38,791 bases of DNA from Firmicutes bacterium UBA4996 (GTDB lineage Bacteria > Bacillota > Limnochordia > Darwinibacteriales > Darwinibacteriaceae). Both the position numbers and the translations under genes were made by a program. A model generated the notes under the pieces. That model saw only the letters and a list, made by a program, of their open reading frames with translations, searched no databases and had not been told where the DNA came from. Each line of letters starts with the position of its first letter. Within the stretch, counting starts at the first letter, position 1. The DNA is taken from positions 4,984 to 43,774 of the forward strand of contig DGYW01000018.1 in NCBI GenBank assembly GCA_002396805.1, read 5' to 3'. This document shows, piece after piece, positions 7,979-15,862 of the stretch.

Positions 7979-9181
7979 TTGAGTACTATCCTGGAAAACG
8001 CTTGGAATGTGATTCAAGAAAGTTTAGAGTTGGGGGCCTTTCCCGGGGCAGTTGCTGGAGTAGCAAATCACAAGCAAACCCTCTTTCTTCAAGCGGGAGG
8101 CTTTTCTAGGATTAAGCCCACGAAGAGAGTCTTGCATCATAATGACCTCTTTGATTTGGCATCTCTCACCAAGCCAGTGGCTACTGCGACCACTCTACTA
8201 CGCCTGGTACAGTTAGGTAAGCTTTCCCTTGATCAGCCAGTTTCTACTCACCTTCGGGGTTGGTCCGACGGAGATTACAGCCAAATTACCGTTCGTCATC
8301 TCCTTACCCACTCCTCGGGGTTACCGGCGTGGTTTCCCGTATATACGCAGACTACCAATGGCGATGAGGTACTCGCTGTAATCAGTAAACTTGATCTAGC
8401 TTATAGGCCAGGTATCCGAGTTGAATATAGTTGCCTCGGTTACATAGTGCTAGGCATACTAATTGAACAGATCACTAATTTGACCTTAGAACAAGCTACC
8501 CAAGACTTAGTCTTCCAGCCTCTTGCCATGAATGAAACAGCCTACCTGCCTTTGAAAACCCTGAAGGCCAACCCAGAACGTCTAGTTTGTAATGAAGCTG
8601 ATAGCGTCATCGAAAAAGGCATGACGAGCCGGGCCGGGCTCTCCTTTGACGGTTGGCGAGAAGGCTATGGACCTGGTACTCCTAATGATGGCAATGCCTG
8701 CTATGCCCTAGGGGGAATCAGTGGTAACGCGGGACTATTCGGCACCGCGGGTGATTTACTCACTTTTGGCCAAGCTTGGTTACGGGCGTTACAGGGCAAA
8801 GAATCTGGCTTTTTAAGCCCGTCTTTGGCAAGACTAGCTATTTCTAATCAAACCCCAGGACTTAACATAGCCCGTGGTCTGGGATGGGTTGTATTTACCG
8901 ATGGCTTAATCACCAAAGAAGAAATGTCCCTATCTCCATCCATGACACCCTATTTTGCACCCGTTACCAGACTTATGCCGAGACCTCGTTCCAGTGGAGA
9001 ATTGCTGTCAAAACAAGCTTTTGGGCACACGGGTTTCACAGGCACCTCTTTATGGATTGATCCCGAGAAAGATTTAGTAATCGTACTTTTGACCAATCAT
9101 CTGCATATCACTAGCAAATTGGATCTAAACACCATCAGAGCCAAATTTCATAATGCCGTTGTGACTGATTTGGGGCTGTAA
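7979..9181 (+). CDS. Serine beta-lactamase-like hydrolase / esterase
   Basis: This is a 400-aa protein of the class C beta-lactamase/transpeptidase-like superfamily (EstB and PBP-related esterases). The nucleophile motif SLTK is at Ser62-Lys65, the second motif is Tyr-Ser-Cys at 150-152 (Y-S-N in classical members), and the third is HTG near residue 337 in place of KTG. LLTHSSGLP at about 108-116 is also typical. There is no signal peptide, so it probably acts in the cytoplasm on esters or amides rather than as a secreted antibiotic-resistance enzyme. I chose TTG 7979, which lies 9 bases after AGGGGG (7964-7969); the ATG at 7970 is in frame but touches that site. No N-terminal membrane anchor is seen. 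Confidence 0.85.
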   Translation: MSTILENAWNVIQESLELGAFPGAVAGVANHKQTLFLQAGGFSRIKPTKRVLHHNDLFDLASLTKPVATATTLLRLVQLGKLSLDQPVSTHLRGWSDGDYSQITVRHLLTHSSGLPAWFPVYTQTTNGDEVLAVISKLDLAYRPGIRVEYSCLGYIVLGILIEQITNLTLEQATQDLVFQPLAMNETAYLPLKTLKANPERLVCNEADSVIEKGMTSRAGLSFDGWREGYGPGTPNDGNACYALGGISGNAGLFGTAGDLLTFGQAWLRALQGKESGFLSPSLARLAISNQTPGLNIARGLGWVVFTDGLITKEEMSLSPSMTPYFAPVTRLMPRPRSSGELLSKQAFGHTGFTGTSLWIDPEKDLVIVLLTNHLHITSKLDLNTIRAKFHNAVVTDLGL

Positions 9182-9296
9182 TACCTAGGGATAGCCTTGA
9201 GACTAAATGTTAAGGGAAAAGCGCCCTCAAAATAAGGATAGCACAGCGGTCATGTTCATAGACAATTTCTCGCACAATAATTCATCCTAATGTGCA

Positions 9297-10232
9297 CTAC
9301 AAGCTAAAGTTGCGTCCGAGAGACTCCAATACGCGCTGTGCGTACTCAGGATCGTTTTCCGGATACAGAAAATCCATGCTCATCAAATGATTATCCCCTG
9401 CACGTGTCCACGTCTCTACGTGACCTGGTGCTCGCTCCAAAATTCTTTCGAAATTTGCGTAAAGCACCTGCGAATCATCGTGGGAATGCATAAGTAAGGC
9501 TGGACGCTCCCCAAGGTTTGCTATTTGTTTCTTGGGGTAGATGTTTGATGTCTTCAAACCAAACTTTAAAAGAGTGTACAGCTTCACAAAAGGAGCCTGA
9601 ATCTTGGCTAATAACTTCGGTGCGCCCATCGCGAGCATGTTTTCCTGAAAAACATCTTCCCAGGAAGAATATGCCGACATACTGACCAGTCCGGAGATCT
9701 CGGGAATTTGGCCAATTGAATTTATGGCCACTGCTCCTCCCATTGATAAGCCATAGACTATAATAGGAAGCCCCTGATATTCGTCTTTACTACGAATGTA
9801 GTCTACTACTGCTTGGGTATCTAAGGTCTCCAAATGCCCAAGCGCGATAACATCACCTTGGCTCTTGCCATGAGCCCGCATGTCATAAAGAACCGAGGCA
9901 TAACCATGCTCACGGAACATCCGTGCATGCCCAAAGAATGCTGTAACAGACGGGTTATGAATTCCAGAGATAAGAATAATCACCGCTCTCGGGTCATTTG
10001 CCTCTACCTCAAAAGCAGAAATACTGTATCCGTCGTCTGTTCTTAATGTCAACTCAGTGGCAGTTAAGCCGAACTCCTCAGCATCATAAACAGTACTAAA
10101 ATCAACATGTTGGTTGATCATATCACCCATAACTAGTGGCGGAACGGCAGACAAAAAACCAACACCTAGCAGAACCAGAAAGACTAATACCCCCACTAAT
10201 ACTCTACTCTTAATACTCTGTGGCCTTCTCAT
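9297..10232 (-). CDS. Membrane-anchored alpha/beta hydrolase
   Basis: This encodes a 311-aa serine hydrolase. Residues about 10-30 form one transmembrane helix after a basic N-terminus, giving an exterior-facing anchored enzyme. The alpha/beta hydrolase core follows. The nucleophile elbow GLSMGG has Ser163, Asp252 or Asp253 in HSHDDSQV is the likely acid, and His282 in GDNHLM is the base. YDMRAHGKS at about 116-124 is the conserved loop after strand 4. It resembles B. subtilis YqkD/YfhR-like hydrolases (family knowledge); the substrate is unknown. A weak AGGTC precedes ATG 10232. It is convergent with the beta-lactamase-like gene across 115 bases in which I find no strong terminator. Remains of dead genes lie just upstream. 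Confidence 0.87.
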   Translation of the reverse strand: MRRPQSIKSRVLVGVLVFLVLLGVGFLSAVPPLVMGDMINQHVDFSTVYDAEEFGLTATELTLRTDDGYSISAFEVEANDPRAVIILISGIHNPSVTAFFGHARMFREHGYASVLYDMRAHGKSQGDVIALGHLETLDTQAVVDYIRSKDEYQGLPIIVYGLSMGGAVAINSIGQIPEISGLVSMSAYSSWEDVFQENMLAMGAPKLLAKIQAPFVKLYTLLKFGLKTSNIYPKKQIANLGERPALLMHSHDDSQVLYANFERILERAPGHVETWTRAGDNHLMSMDFLYPENDPEYAQRVLESLGRNFSL

Positions 10233-10262
10233 TTAGACCTAACACCCCTGTTCTAGCGCCCT

Positions 10263-10412
10263 TCATGGGACGTATTTAAGAAACATAAAGTTCAAAATGG
10301 TAGCTACCATACCTAGGACAACGAAGGAAGGCGATTCCACAGCCTAGTAAGCCGGGAACACTGCAGCTAGATCCAACACAAAGGTCGGTTCTGTTGTATA
10401 GATCTCAATATT
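10263..10412 (-). pseudogene. C-terminal remnant of a membrane protein, fused to a dead acetyltransferase
   Basis: On the minus strand, in the same frame as the acetyltransferase remnant, the sequence reads EIYTTEPTFVLDLAAVFPAY, a TAG stop (10344-10346), then VVLGMVATILNFMFLKYVP and a TGA (10263-10265). Both halves look like transmembrane helices and do not belong to the GNAT fold. The simplest reading is that a deletion joined the front of an acetyltransferase gene to the tail of a multi-pass membrane protein gene. The membrane family is not identified with confidence. A perfect 14-bp palindrome (ATGGTAGCTACCAT, 10297-10310) lies inside. Confidence 0.5.
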
Positions 10413-10740
10413 CGATGCGGGGTTGTGACCCAAACGGGTCGCATAAATCCTATATAAATCAAGCTGTTCAAACCCATATTTAATCATTGCTTTTGTCGCT
10501 TCGGTGCACTATCCGTTGTTCCAGTACTCGCTCCCGATCCAATAACCTAAAGATGCTGAGATCGAATCACTAAAGCTTTGCTCTAGCTGTGGACGATAAA
10601 CGGTATGAGCCCGAACTAGCGGCGGATGTAGTTTCGTTAGAACATACCATTCTGAATTGTCGGAGTGATACAACAGCACGCACTCCCATATAACTTCTGT
10701 AAATTCTTTCTTGGAGAACTTCTTCCCATTTCCCTAATTT
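10413..10740 (-). pseudogene. Decayed GNAT (RimJ/RimL-like) acetyltransferase
   Basis: The minus-strand translation contains ASLGYWIGSEYWNNG, an in-frame TAG at 10509-10511, then CTEATKAMIKYGFEQLDLYR and GHNPASN. This is the acetyl-CoA-binding core of RimJ/RimL-type GNATs, where the stop replaces the Tyr normally found in GYxTEA. The family's next segment (usually a VxEKLGM-like helix) is missing and is replaced by unrelated membrane-protein sequence. The N-terminal part is uncertain: another frame upstream (LVRLTERKLGKW) suggests at least one frameshift near 10700. With a nonsense codon, truncation and probable frameshift, it is very unlikely to be active. The rest of the 656-base gap (10233-10888) shows no intact gene. 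Confidence 0.75.
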
Positions 10741-10888
10741 CCTTTCGGTCAGCCTAACTAACTCATAATCATCCTATTCTGTTAATTGAGACCAAGGCGG
10801 AAAAACTCTCTCCACTATGGTTTAAATAGCCACTAATGTGTTAAAATAATAAACATAATGCTAATCTTGTAAGCAAGGAGGCACTTCC

Positions 10889-11716
10889 ATGCTGGAATTA
10901 CCAGAGGCAATCAACATTGCCCAACAAGTAAGTCAATACCTTCAAGGAAAACAGGTGTCCCATGTTTTACCACCAACAAAAGCTCACAAGTTTTGCTGGT
11001 TTTCATGTGCTCCAGAAGAATATGATACAGCACTCAGTGGTAGCACTATTCAGTATGCTGAAGGCTTTGGAATCTTTGTCGAGGTCTTCTTTGATAATGG
11101 AAAGCGACTATGCTTTAATGATGGGGTTAATGTACGGCTCATAAACCAAGAAGAACCAAACAACTATCAGCTCCTAATAGCTTTTGATGACGGGACCGCC
11201 TTAGTATTCACTGTTGCCATGTATGGTAGCATCATCCTTCACGATGGAGATTATGATAATGAATACTACGTTAAGAGCAAATCAGCAATATCTCCCTCTT
11301 CTACTCAGTTTGAACATTATTACCGAAGACTGCTGGAAAACAGCAAAGCTAATCTAAGCGCAAAAGCCTTCCTCGCTACTGAACAACGTTTTCCAGGCAT
11401 CGGAAACGGCGTGCTACAAGACATTTTACTAGCGGCCCATATACATCCAAAACGTAAAATTGGTACATTCAGCAAAGGAGAGCAAGACAAGCTGTTATCG
11501 AGCATTACTTCAGTTCTGCAGCGCATGATCGACGAAGGTGGACGTGATACGGAAAAGGACATTTTCGGGCGAGCAGGTGGATATGGCACGAAGTTGTCTA
11601 AGAATGCTCTTGCCTCCGGCTGTGCACAGTGTGGGGAGTCAATTAAAAAGGAAAACTATTTGGGCGGTACCATCTACTTCTGCCCTGCTTGCCAAGTGTT
11701 GCCAGAAAAGCTGTAA
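10889..11716 (+). CDS. Fpg/Nei-like DNA glycosylase homologue lacking catalytic residues
   Basis: This 275-aa protein has the whole Fpg/Nei architecture: an N-terminal beta-sandwich, a helix-two-turn-helix (PGIGNGVLQDILLAAHIHP) and a C-terminal zinc finger with Cys245, Cys248, Cys265 and Cys268. Active enzymes begin MPELPE and use Pro2 as the Schiff-base nucleophile; here the start is MLELPE, so Pro2 is Leu while Glu3 is kept. The zinc-finger Arg (GR.T..CP.CQ) is Gly260, and the Lys of the usual RRGKY loop is absent (EGFGIFVEV). AAGGAGG is placed well before ATG 10889, so the start is secure. It probably binds DNA but is unlikely to have normal glycosylase/lyase chemistry. Similar divergent Fpg-like proteins annotated as endonuclease VIII exist in Firmicutes, as far as I recall. 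Confidence 0.85.
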   Translation: MLELPEAINIAQQVSQYLQGKQVSHVLPPTKAHKFCWFSCAPEEYDTALSGSTIQYAEGFGIFVEVFFDNGKRLCFNDGVNVRLINQEEPNNYQLLIAFDDGTALVFTVAMYGSIILHDGDYDNEYYVKSKSAISPSSTQFEHYYRRLLENSKANLSAKAFLATEQRFPGIGNGVLQDILLAAHIHPKRKIGTFSKGEQDKLLSSITSVLQRMIDEGGRDTEKDIFGRAGGYGTKLSKNALASGCAQCGESIKKENYLGGTIYFCPACQVLPEKL

Positions 11717-11735
11717 TATTACACCTTTAAAGCGA

Positions 11736-11778
11736 AACGGGAAGCCAAGATAAACTTCTTAGCTTCCCGTTATTTGTT
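11736..11778. terminator. Bidirectional terminator between fpg-like and M23 genes
   Basis: A perfect 10-bp outer stem (AACGGGAAGC at 11736-11745 with GCTTCCCGTT at 11762-11771) encloses a smaller AAGA/TCTT pairing and is followed on the plus strand by ATTTGTT. On the minus strand the hairpin is followed by TCGCTTTAAAGG, a weaker tail. Confidence 0.8.
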
Positions 11779-11786
11779 ACCCGTTT

Positions 11787-12707
11787 CTAATCGACTCTTA
11801 GTAGCTCAGTAGCCATTACCAAGGCAGGATCTACAAAGACGGCACCTACAGAGACTGCCCAGTGCAGATGGGGACCTGTAGAAAAACCGGTATTTCCCAC
11901 CGTTCCGATTATCTCTCCCTTAGCTACTTGTTGTCCCACCTGGACGTTAACTTGGTCCAAATGTGAGTAGGAGGTGAACACATTGATTCCATGGTCCAGG
12001 ATCACCGTATTTCCCGTCACATACAGAGGACGCGCTAAGGTCACAACACCGTGATTACTAGCTATAATTGAGCTTCCCTTGGGAGCCGCGATGTCTAAGC
12101 CAGAATGTCGCCCGGACTCCTGATCGTTGATGTAACGGATTTGCCCGAACTGAGTAGTAATGCGCCCCTCTAGGGGCTGTAGAAAGCTACCTTCCCACGA
12201 AGGTTTGAGAACTGTTTGGGATCGCGCTTGACTGATAAGGATTCGATCTTCTGCCCAAAGATTATCATCACGACTAGACAACACCTCGGGGGAAACGTAC
12301 ATTCTCTGGATCGCAAAATCCCTCGCGTCTACAGTAAAATCTTTTTTTAGTCGATGAATTGCACGACCACTTTCGCTTATAACAACTTCCAAAACATAAG
12401 ACCCTGGAGTGCTCCGATAATCCAAGGGGACGATCGCCACTCCACCTGCCCCATTGGCAAAGACACGGGGTTCTTCCGAGATAAACGGAGCAGTTATTGT
12501 GATCGTTTGCTTGTCGCCCAACCGATCCACCCTAATAACGAAGAACTCGCCAGGGCGGGCGTAAGTAGTGGAAAAAGTGACTTGGGGTGTGCGCTTTAAC
12601 ACTCTCCATGGAGCTAACTTCTGTGCCTGGCCCCCTAGCAATGCTGCTATTACTACGACTTCAATTAGCAAAACGAAGCTATAGATTACACCTGTTTTTC
12701 GTTTCAA
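11787..12707 (-). CDS. M23 (LytM/NlpD-type) peptidoglycan endopeptidase
   Basis: This is a 306-aa exported protein. Residues about 8-27 form an uncleaved anchor or signal peptide without a lipobox. A beta-sandwich region (about 40-130) precedes the C-terminal peptidase. The zinc-site residues are complete: His201 and Asp205 (HSGLD), His249 (SYSHL) and His280/His282 (GPHLHW). It therefore should be a catalytically competent metallopeptidase that cuts peptide cross-links in peptidoglycan, unlike the degenerate LytM activators of diderms. It follows a lipoprotein gene by 89 bases on the same strand; the two may be co-transcribed and act together at the cell envelope (inference). The final product could be anchored by the N-terminal helix. 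Confidence 0.92.
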   Translation of the reverse strand: MKRKTGVIYSFVLLIEVVVIAALLGGQAQKLAPWRVLKRTPQVTFSTTYARPGEFFVIRVDRLGDKQTITITAPFISEEPRVFANGAGGVAIVPLDYRSTPGSYVLEVVISESGRAIHRLKKDFTVDARDFAIQRMYVSPEVLSSRDDNLWAEDRILISQARSQTVLKPSWEGSFLQPLEGRITTQFGQIRYINDQESGRHSGLDIAAPKGSSIIASNHGVVTLARPLYVTGNTVILDHGINVFTSYSHLDQVNVQVGQQVAKGEIIGTVGNTGFSTGPHLHWAVSVGAVFVDPALVMATELLRVD

Positions 12708-12796
12708 GAAAATCCCCCCACCGTATCCTACTACCGGGCAACTAGCTATAGAACTGCTAGCATACCATGGGTAAAGCCAAGTGGGGCTATCTAAAC

Positions 12797-13471
12797 CTAG
12801 TTTTCCAAAATCCCAAAAAACACAATTCCCTCTTCAAAGGCATAATCACGAAGTACGTCTGCCAGCTGAATATCTAAGATGTCTCGCCGCTGCAATTCAT
12901 ACATTTCGTCATAGGCCAAGGGTACTTGGTTAGCATAAACACTTTGTAATGACACTAAGACAGGGTCCCTGAGATCGTTGATTAGCTTAACCCCGATAGT
13001 GAAATCTTTGATAGATAGGCCTTGCCAAGAATCCTCACCAAAACTACTGGATAGCTCCAAGAACTTGTCCCCGTTTAGTCCAATCCCGAAGGCTAAGCTA
13101 CCGTCCTCCATAGTTAATACCACAATCCCCAATAACTCATTTGCGATCCATAGATCATCACTATCCTCCAGATCCAAGACGGGTATCTTCACGTCTGCCA
13201 AGAGATAGGTGGAAAAATCTCTACTCTGAGTTCTAAAGTTAGCTGTTTGACGGAAGTTTAACTCAATCAGCTCAATTAGTTCGGCATTGTACTCCTCACC
13301 TAGACTCTCAAGAGCAATAGTAGCCGTAGTAAACATCGGCTCCTCCACACCCTCGGCAATCTCGTAAATATCCTGAATGTACAGATCGGCTACAATCTCC
13401 CCACCGCATCCCGTCAATAATAAGGCTAAAAGCAGGAGTACTATCCCGGAAATCTTTGTGGCCATGGGCAT
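12797..13471 (-). CDS. Putative lipoprotein of unknown function
   Basis: This encodes a 224-aa predicted lipoprotein. ATG 13471 is preceded by GAGGGGG at 6 bases, better than other in-frame starts. The leader ends in the lipobox LLTGC with Cys22, so the mature protein is acylated and exported. The body has no Cys and is acidic, with an alpha/beta look (ALESLGEEYNAELIELIEL, then strands around VKIPVLDLEDSDDLW). I do not recognise the family. It lies upstream of the M23 peptidase on the same strand and might be its partner or a separate envelope component. Confidence 0.75.
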   Translation of the reverse strand: MPMATKISGIVLLLLALLLTGCGGEIVADLYIQDIYEIAEGVEEPMFTTATIALESLGEEYNAELIELIELNFRQTANFRTQSRDFSTYLLADVKIPVLDLEDSDDLWIANELLGIVVLTMEDGSLAFGIGLNGDKFLELSSSFGEDSWQGLSIKDFTIGVKLINDLRDPVLVSLQSVYANQVPLAYDEMYELQRRDILDIQLADVLRDYAFEEGIVFFGILEN

Positions 13472-13585
13472 TACTAACCCCCTCACTAAGTTTATATAGC
13501 CAAAAATTCTCCAGGAAATGTATTATTCCTCTATTTTCCAATAATCCACTGCGGTTAAAACTTAGTAAAGCTCAATCTCTAGCCA

Positions 13586-13858
13586 TTAAAAATAAAGTCG
13601 CAGACCGCTTGCTTGGGCTTTATGCTGGATGTCCACAAAAACTTCATCCAACGCCCCTAGCTGGGCTTCAACAAAGTTTTCTTTGCCAAAAATCTCTCCC
13701 AATAGTTGTAGATTGTGAGCTAAAGAGCGGACATAGTTTTGGGGATCGATGGTCAAGTAAACTGTAGACGCGATCCGATTTAGCTCGATGATTTGCTGTG
13801 GATTACCCTTATCTTCGGACCTCTTTTCTCTATTTCCGTGCCCACCACTCTTCCCCAT
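13586..13858 (-). CDS. Small hypothetical protein, possibly leaderless
   Basis: This is a 90-aa open frame lying between the lipoprotein and glycosyltransferase genes, on the strand opposite the latter. Codon choice resembles the neighbours, and residues about 22-85 look like amphipathic helices (IIELNRIASTVYL, SLAHNLQLLGEIFG, LGALDEVFVDIQHKAQ), while the first 20 residues are polar and Gly/Lys-rich. No ribosome binding site precedes ATG 13858; a TATACT sits 5 bases upstream, which would give a leaderless transcript if it is a -10 box. I do not recognise a family. The alternative is a chance frame in the leader of the glycosyltransferase operon. Confidence 0.4.
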   Translation of the reverse strand: MGKSGGHGNREKRSEDKGNPQQIIELNRIASTVYLTIDPQNYVRSLAHNLQLLGEIFGKENFVEAQLGALDEVFVDIQHKAQASGLRLYF

Positions 13859-13891
13859 AGCATAGTATATGACTATGGAGAGGTGAGCCCA

Positions 13892-15862
13892 GTGAATTTA
13901 ACCATTTTAATGTTGATCGATCAACTGAACGTCGGGGGGACGGAGACCCACGTCCTATCCCTAGCAAAACAACTTACGCATGAAGGGATTAAGGTCATCA
14001 TTGGCACAAGTGGTGGTCCCCTCCTAGATACCTTTGAGAATAGTGGACTAGAAGTGGTTTACGTACCCTTTCAAAGAGATGACCCTGTTGCCCAAGAATA
14101 TCAAGTGCTCTTAGAAAAAACCAAGGAGCTCGTGCTAACGAGAAGGATAGACCTGATTCACGCCCATTCTATCGCCGGTCTTAAGGTTGCCGTTCAAGTC
14201 AGCCAAGAATTGCTGGTTCCAACAGTAGCCACAGTCCACGGAAAATTCTATCCGCCGAGAAAGCTTAGGGGACTATTGGATCTTTGTCCCCGAGTCATTG
14301 CTGTAAGCGATCCTGTCGTAGCTTGGTTAACTGAAAAGGTAGACTATCCACTTAGACAGATTACCCTCATTCCCAATGGAGTTGAAACAAACTACTTTGC
14401 CCCCGGTGACAAACAAAGTAAATTTCGTGATGAACTAGAACTAGGCACACAAGACAAACTAGTAGTCCTGGTCAGTCGTCTCGCTTGGGAAAAGACCCGC
14501 GTTGTAGAGGCAGCAATCCAGGCGGTAATTCAATTACAGCCGGAATTTCCCCTGCACCTAGCAATTGTGGGCAGTGGGGCTCACACACCTTTAGTCCATG
14601 CAGCCGCCCTTTTAGCCAACCGCACGGTAAACAAAGAAGTGGTGAACGTCTTAGGCTGGAGGCTAAACACCCTCGAATGCTACCGCGGAGCAGATGTGGT
14701 CATTGGTACCGCCCGAGTAGCCCTCGAAGCCCTGAGCTCTGGAAAACCGGTGATTGCAGGAGGCAACTCCTCTTACGTGGGCTGTTTGGAGCCTGACAAC
14801 TTAGACAAGGCCTGGGCGGTCTACTTCGGTGACCATCACTGGGCGCAGCCACTTACAGTTCCTAAACTAATGGCCGATCTACGCTACATCCTAAGTAATC
14901 CTGCGAAATTTGCCCAAAACTCCGCTAGCTGCCGGGAGTGGGTAATAGCAAACTTCGAAATTAAGGAGATCACCAGAAAAACCTTAGAACTCTACCAAGC
15001 AGTGATCACCGGCTCAGAACTGGGCCAACAAACTACTACGTCCTTACCCTCGCCCACCAAGGAAACTTTTGAGGTGCAGCCTATTAGAGCAGAGAGCACC
15101 ACGCAGCAGGTTTCTAGACCCGCAACGGACCCCCAACTCATGGCCCAAAGACCCCTAATTAGTGTGGCCATACCTGCTTATAATCGAGGACATTATCTAC
15201 AGTACTGCCTCGATTCTATTGCTACACAAACCTATCGACCCCTCGAAATTGTTGTAGTCAATGATGGATCCACCGACAACACCGAAGAAGTAGCTCTCCA
15301 CTGGTGGGATAGCTTGCAAAACTCCCAAGCACTCTCCTTTGTCTATCTAAGATTACCCCATAATATCGGTTATCCCGGAGCCCAAAGTACTGCCTATCAA
15401 ATCAGTTCAGGAGAATACATTGCCAACCAAGACTCAGATGATCTAAGTCACCCTAACAGATTAGAAAGTGAACTTTTCTTCCTCTTGGCTAATACTGACT
15501 ACAGCTTCGTGGGCTGCAATTTCGCGAGTTTTCACGATGACATTACCAAGACCAAACGTAGCCACATGCTCCGCTATGGTTTCGAGAACATTTTGAATAC
15601 CTATCGTGATGGAGGCCATTGTGTATGTTTTGGCACACTACTGTTTAAGCGGATCGTCTTTGAGCGGATCGGTGGATTAACTAGCTTCTTGCGTGGAGCC
15701 GAAGACTACGAATGGATCACTAGGGCCCTAAACCAAGGCTTCTACGTTGACAATCTCAGTGCAGAACTATACTTCTATCGGGAACACTCCGAACAATTGT
15801 CGCGCTTGTTCTACGCCATCCGAAGACAGCTTACTACGGCGGGAAGGGGCGAACGGCAATGA
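13892..15862 (+). CDS. Bifunctional glycosyltransferase: GT4 fused to GT2
   Basis: This is a 656-aa cytoplasmic fusion. Residues 1-370 form a GT-B fold, family GT4 enzyme: NVGGTETHVLSLA is the N-terminal glycine loop, HAHS and TVHGKFY follow, IPNGVE is the hinge, and ALEALSSGKPVIA is the donor-binding helix. A linker rich in Thr/Ser/Gln/Pro (about 372-420) joins a GT-A fold, family GT2 domain beginning SVAIPAYNRGHYLQYCL, with VVVNDGSTDNT at 454-464 and the metal-binding Asp cluster QDSDD near 513-517. I chose GTG 13892 (AGGTGA 5 bases upstream), which gives the normal GT4 N-terminus; the frame extends to 13793 with sequence unlike the family. It overlaps the kinase gene by 4 bases (ATGA). Together they probably add two sugars to an envelope glycan or lipid acceptor; the substrates are unknown. 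Confidence 0.88.
   Translation: MNLTILMLIDQLNVGGTETHVLSLAKQLTHEGIKVIIGTSGGPLLDTFENSGLEVVYVPFQRDDPVAQEYQVLLEKTKELVLTRRIDLIHAHSIAGLKVAVQVSQELLVPTVATVHGKFYPPRKLRGLLDLCPRVIAVSDPVVAWLTEKVDYPLRQITLIPNGVETNYFAPGDKQSKFRDELELGTQDKLVVLVSRLAWEKTRVVEAAIQAVIQLQPEFPLHLAIVGSGAHTPLVHAAALLANRTVNKEVVNVLGWRLNTLECYRGADVVIGTARVALEALSSGKPVIAGGNSSYVGCLEPDNLDKAWAVYFGDHHWAQPLTVPKLMADLRYILSNPAKFAQNSASCREWVIANFEIKEITRKTLELYQAVITGSELGQQTTTSLPSPTKETFEVQPIRAESTTQQVSRPATDPQLMAQRPLISVAIPAYNRGHYLQYCLDSIATQTYRPLEIVVVNDGSTDNTEEVALHWWDSLQNSQALSFVYLRLPHNIGYPGAQSTAYQISSGEYIANQDSDDLSHPNRLESELFFLLANTDYSFVGCNFASFHDDITKTKRSHMLRYGFENILNTYRDGGHCVCFGTLLFKRIVFERIGGLTSFLRGAEDYEWITRALNQGFYVDNLSAELYFYREHSEQLSRLFYAIRRQLTTAGRGERQ

Noticed and set aside
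9182..9296. Possible terminator between convergent beta-lactamase-like and alpha/beta hydrolase genes
   Set aside because: Only a 4-bp AGGG/CCCT stem was found, with no T-tract.
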